From contig JACVTC010000112.1 of assembly GCA_016946835.1 (NCBI GenBank), forward strand, positions 237,501-301,500: a stretch of DNA of 64,000 nt, given 5' to 3'. The first letter of the stretch is position 1, and each line of letters begins with the position of its first letter. Below the pieces are notes generated by a model. It saw nothing but the letters and a program-made list of their open reading frames with translations. It did no database searches and had not been told where the DNA came from. Source of the DNA: Neocallimastix lanati (nom. inval.). Its lineage: Eukaryota; Neocallimastigomycota; Neocallimastigomycetes; Neocallimastigales; Neocallimastigaceae. Made by a program: the position numbers and the translations under genes. Positions 61,658 to 64,000 of this stretch are shown here, piece after piece.

Positions 61658-62881
61658 ATGCCTAAAATTGGCCTAAGACGCTCGGGAATGTATTCAGCTA
61701 GATCGGATGAAGAAATGGATATGAATAAAGAAGACTCAGTACAACAATTGCGATCCGAAGCCACCCAAGCTTGTACCACCTTAGCAGAAGGTGTTCAACA
61801 GTTAAGAAATGATACCTCACAAGCTTGTAATAGTATAGTTTCTGGGGTGAATGAAAACTTCGTTTCCAAAGAAGACTTACAAAATTACCATCAAGAGGTA
61901 ATGAAACAATTCGGAGCTTATGATAAAATGAATAATGAAATATTGGCCTCTTTAGAATCTTTGAAGAAGGCTACCCTCTATTTTAAGCATGAATTATGTA
62001 ATAAAACTCAAGTAGAAAATACTTCTTCTGGTGCTACCTCGTCGATACCGTTGACATCTGGAAATCCTACGGTAAACCTCCATTCTGTTTTCGATGATAA
62101 TATCTCAACTACTACAAGATATGACAATGATCATGATGTTATCATGCAATCTGCTTACCCTATTAATATTCCTCAAGTTCCCGATCCAGGTTTGTTTTCA
62201 GGTGATATTTCTGAAACCGAACTTTTCTGTCAACTGTGTGGGGACACATTTAAAACCTATCCATGTAAGTCTTGGCCTGAAGATTCGAAAATCAACTTTG
62301 TGCAATCAAGATTAAGAGAAGCTGCTAGAAGTTGGTACCAAACAAAATATTCCAGTAGTCCTCCTGCTTCCCTAGAGGCTCTTCTTAATGAATTAAAAGA
62401 AGCTTTTCCTGATGTTGTCAGCAAAAAGTTAAAGAAAATTAATTTAATAAATCTTAAACATTCTCATGGTAATATTAAGGACTATATCGATTCTTTCCGT
62501 AAACTAACAGCTGATCTTGGTTGGCCTGAAGAACCATTAGTATTATTTTTCTATAATGGTCTTCATCCAAAATTTAAAGAAGAAATTAATAAAATGGAGA
62601 AGTTTCCAGAGAAAATAGAAGAAATTACAACAAAGTGCATATTGTTTGAATCCTCTCAAGAAACTAAATTAAAGATAAATCAATTAACCAGCAATAAAAA
62701 TTATAAGAGAAAGAACTCTCATTCTTATCCCAATAGTGAAAACAAGAATAAGAAGAATAACAATTATTACAATCATAGTAAAAATAATAACTTCCATAAT
62801 AATAAATCTAAGGTTAATTCCAGTTACAACAACCGAGAAAATTATGTTACCGAAGTCCAAAAAATTAACTCAAAAAACTAG
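61658..62881 (+). CDS. Ty3/gypsy retrotransposon Gag
   Basis: The frame of 407 residues encodes a structural particle protein. The first 110 residues include repeated Q-A-C-T/N-T/S helical segments ([29 protein letters not shown]), likely coiled coil. A Retrotrans_gag-type capsid core follows at about 165-345: PDPGLFSGD, then [20 protein letters not shown], then [20 protein letters not shown] and [12 protein letters not shown]. The last 60 residues are Lys/Asn/Ser-rich, without a CCHC knuckle. Base composition is distinctly richer in GC than neighbouring DNA, a sign of recent arrival. The frame ends at TAG 62879-62881, overlapping the pol frame. Confidence 0.88.
   Translation: MPKIGLRRSGMYSARSDEEMDMNKEDSVQQLRSEATQACTTLAEGVQQLRNDTSQACNSIVSGVNENFVSKEDLQNYHQEVMKQFGAYDKMNNEILASLESLKKATLYFKHELCNKTQVENTSSGATSSIPLTSGNPTVNLHSVFDDNISTTTRYDNDHDVIMQSAYPINIPQVPDPGLFSGDISETELFCQLCGDTFKTYPCKSWPEDSKINFVQSRLREAARSWYQTKYSSSPPASLEALLNELKEAFPDVVSKKLKKINLINLKHSHGNIKDYIDSFRKLTADLGWPEEPLVLFFYNGLHPKFKEEINKMEKFPEKIEEITTKCILFESSQETKLKINQLTSNKNYKRKNSHSYPNSENKNKKNNNYYNHSKNNNFHNNKSKVNSSYNNRENYVTEVQKINSKN
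62872..62878 (+). promoter_or_regulatory. Predicted -1 ribosomal frameshift site (A AAA AAC) at the gag stop
   Basis: The heptamer is A AAA AAC in the gag frame (codons TCA AAA AAC, then the TAG stop). A -1 slip leads into CTA GAT AAT..., which is open into protease and RT. This is a standard slippery sequence in exactly the place that would join Gag to Pol. No stimulatory pseudoknot was worked out. Confidence 0.78.
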
Positions 62882-64000
62882 ATAATGGACTTCCCAAGAA
62901 GTCCTCTCCGATTAAAACTATTCAATATAATTATCCAACTTTAAACCCTCCTCTTCCTAATTCTTTCTTTTTGTTTAAATCATTTATCCCAACAATAAAC
63001 AAAAGGAACAAAAACATTAAATTACAAACCAAATCAATGTTAGATTGTGGTTCTTACTGCAATTTTATTTCTACCAATTTAATCTCTCGGTTAAATCTTG
63101 TACCTCAAAAACTTAATAATAAAATATATATAAAAGGTATTAGTGGTGATACAGATTCCATTAATGAATTTGTGTCTTTAAATTTTCAACTAAAAATCAA
63201 AATTAACAATACGTTTCATTTAATCAAATTTAAAGAAAAATTCCTTGTGTCAAAACATATTCCAGTGGATTTACTCCTTGGAAATCAATTTATGAAAAAC
63301 TATAAAATACATTTTAGTTATGATAATCATTATCTTTACTCTACTTTTAAAATCTCAAAATTTAAATCAAGAATTATAAAGAATTTTAAACAAAATGCGA
63401 ATTCAATTAATTTTTATGACGGATTACCCTATAATTACAACTTTTTAATCTATTCTTTTCTTTCAAATAAGGTATCAGAGGATTCTGAAGAACCTGATAT
63501 TGAGCGTATTCCTGAACAGTATAAAGACCTTGCAATAGTCTTCAGTAAAAAGGAAGCAGATAAGCTTCCTCCCCATCGTTTAACGGACTGTGAGATCAAT
63601 CTTCAACCAGGTGCTACTTTACATTATGGACCAATCTACCCGCTTACATTGGAAGAATCAGAAGTTTTAAAAGATTACATAAAGGAAAACGAAAAGAAAG
63701 GATTTATTAGAGAATCTCACTCCCCAGCCGGCTATCCTGTTCTCTTTCAAAAAAAGAGTGATGGTTCTCTCCGACTCTGCGTTGACTACAAACGTTTAAA
63801 TGCGGTTACTATTAGAAATTCCTATCCTTTACCGCTCATCAACGACATTATTGAACGAGTCAAAGGAGCCAAGTACTTTACTAAATTGGACTTGCGCTCC
63901 GCATATAATTTAATTCGTATAAAGGAAGGCGATGAATATAAAACAGCTTTCCGTACTAAGTATGGACATTACGAATATTTAGTAATGCCATTTGGTCTTA
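62878..64000 (+). CDS. Ty3/gypsy Pol: protease and reverse transcriptase, cut by window end
   Basis: The frame is -1 relative to gag and open from the overlap to the last base. At about 63037 is [12 protein letters not shown], the aspartic protease active site with Cys in the place usually held by Ser or Thr. [13 protein letters not shown] is the protease C-terminal motif. Reverse transcriptase begins about 63590 with [13 protein letters not shown]. It continues through [45 protein letters not shown] (catalytic-Asp motif A) and YLVMPFGL, where the window ends before the Y-x-D-D box. No stop or shift was found. RNase H and integrase should follow outside the window. Integrase position would confirm the Ty3 assignment. 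Confidence 0.92.

Overview
The window is eukaryotic nuclear DNA of extreme AT-richness, with long homopolymer and AAT/TTTTA arrays and short GT-AG introns (donors mostly GTAAAT, GTAAGT or GTATGT). A fungal Zn2Cys6 regulator, a multi-domain Vps10 receptor and this base composition together suggest an anaerobic gut fungus (Neocallimastigomycota). That placement is an inference. No tRNA, rRNA or CRISPR was recognised.

Layout. 1-1488 (-): five exons of the N-terminal half of a HEATR3/Syo1-type symportin. 5661-9273 (+): seven-exon Zn2Cys6 transcription factor. 10090-12660: decayed LINE-type retrotransposon. 13699-21127 (+): six-exon Vps10/sortilin-type receptor with three Vps10 units. 21856-24258: decayed MULE DNA transposon holding a second piece of the LINE. 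24802-26856 (-): three-exon glycosyltransferase-like gene. 27.3-28.8 kb: gene and transposon relics, including an ankyrin-repeat pseudogene. 29165-34449: nearly complete FLYWCH/MULE transposon with terminal inverted repeats, a 9-bp target duplication, a frameshifted transposase and an internal satellite. 38106-39943 (+): two-exon single-pass membrane protein of unknown function. 42.9-50.0 kb: tandem duplication of a fucosyltransferase-like gene; the downstream copy on the + map is frameshifted, and the same satellite lies between the units. 50.9-53.3 kb: third MULE relic. 54217-56988 (-): eight-exon leucine-rich-repeat membrane protein with about one repeat per exon. 59.3-61.0 kb: decayed gag-type fragments on both strands. 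61658-64000 (+): intact-looking Ty3/gypsy gag-pol running off the window.

Host genes and transposons alternate. The host genes do not form an operon or an obvious pathway, although three (Vps10 receptor, fucosyltransferase-like pair, LRR protein) are membrane or secretory-pathway proteins. Many coding sequences were assembled by hand from conserved splice phases, because each exon alone looks like a truncated reading frame. The most notable points are: the MULE with TSD and a satellite shared with the fucosyltransferase duplication; a classic A AAA AAC slippery heptamer directly before the gag stop; the exon-per-repeat LRR gene with a C-terminal PPPY; the three-unit Vps10 receptor; and a 54-bp near-perfect palindrome.
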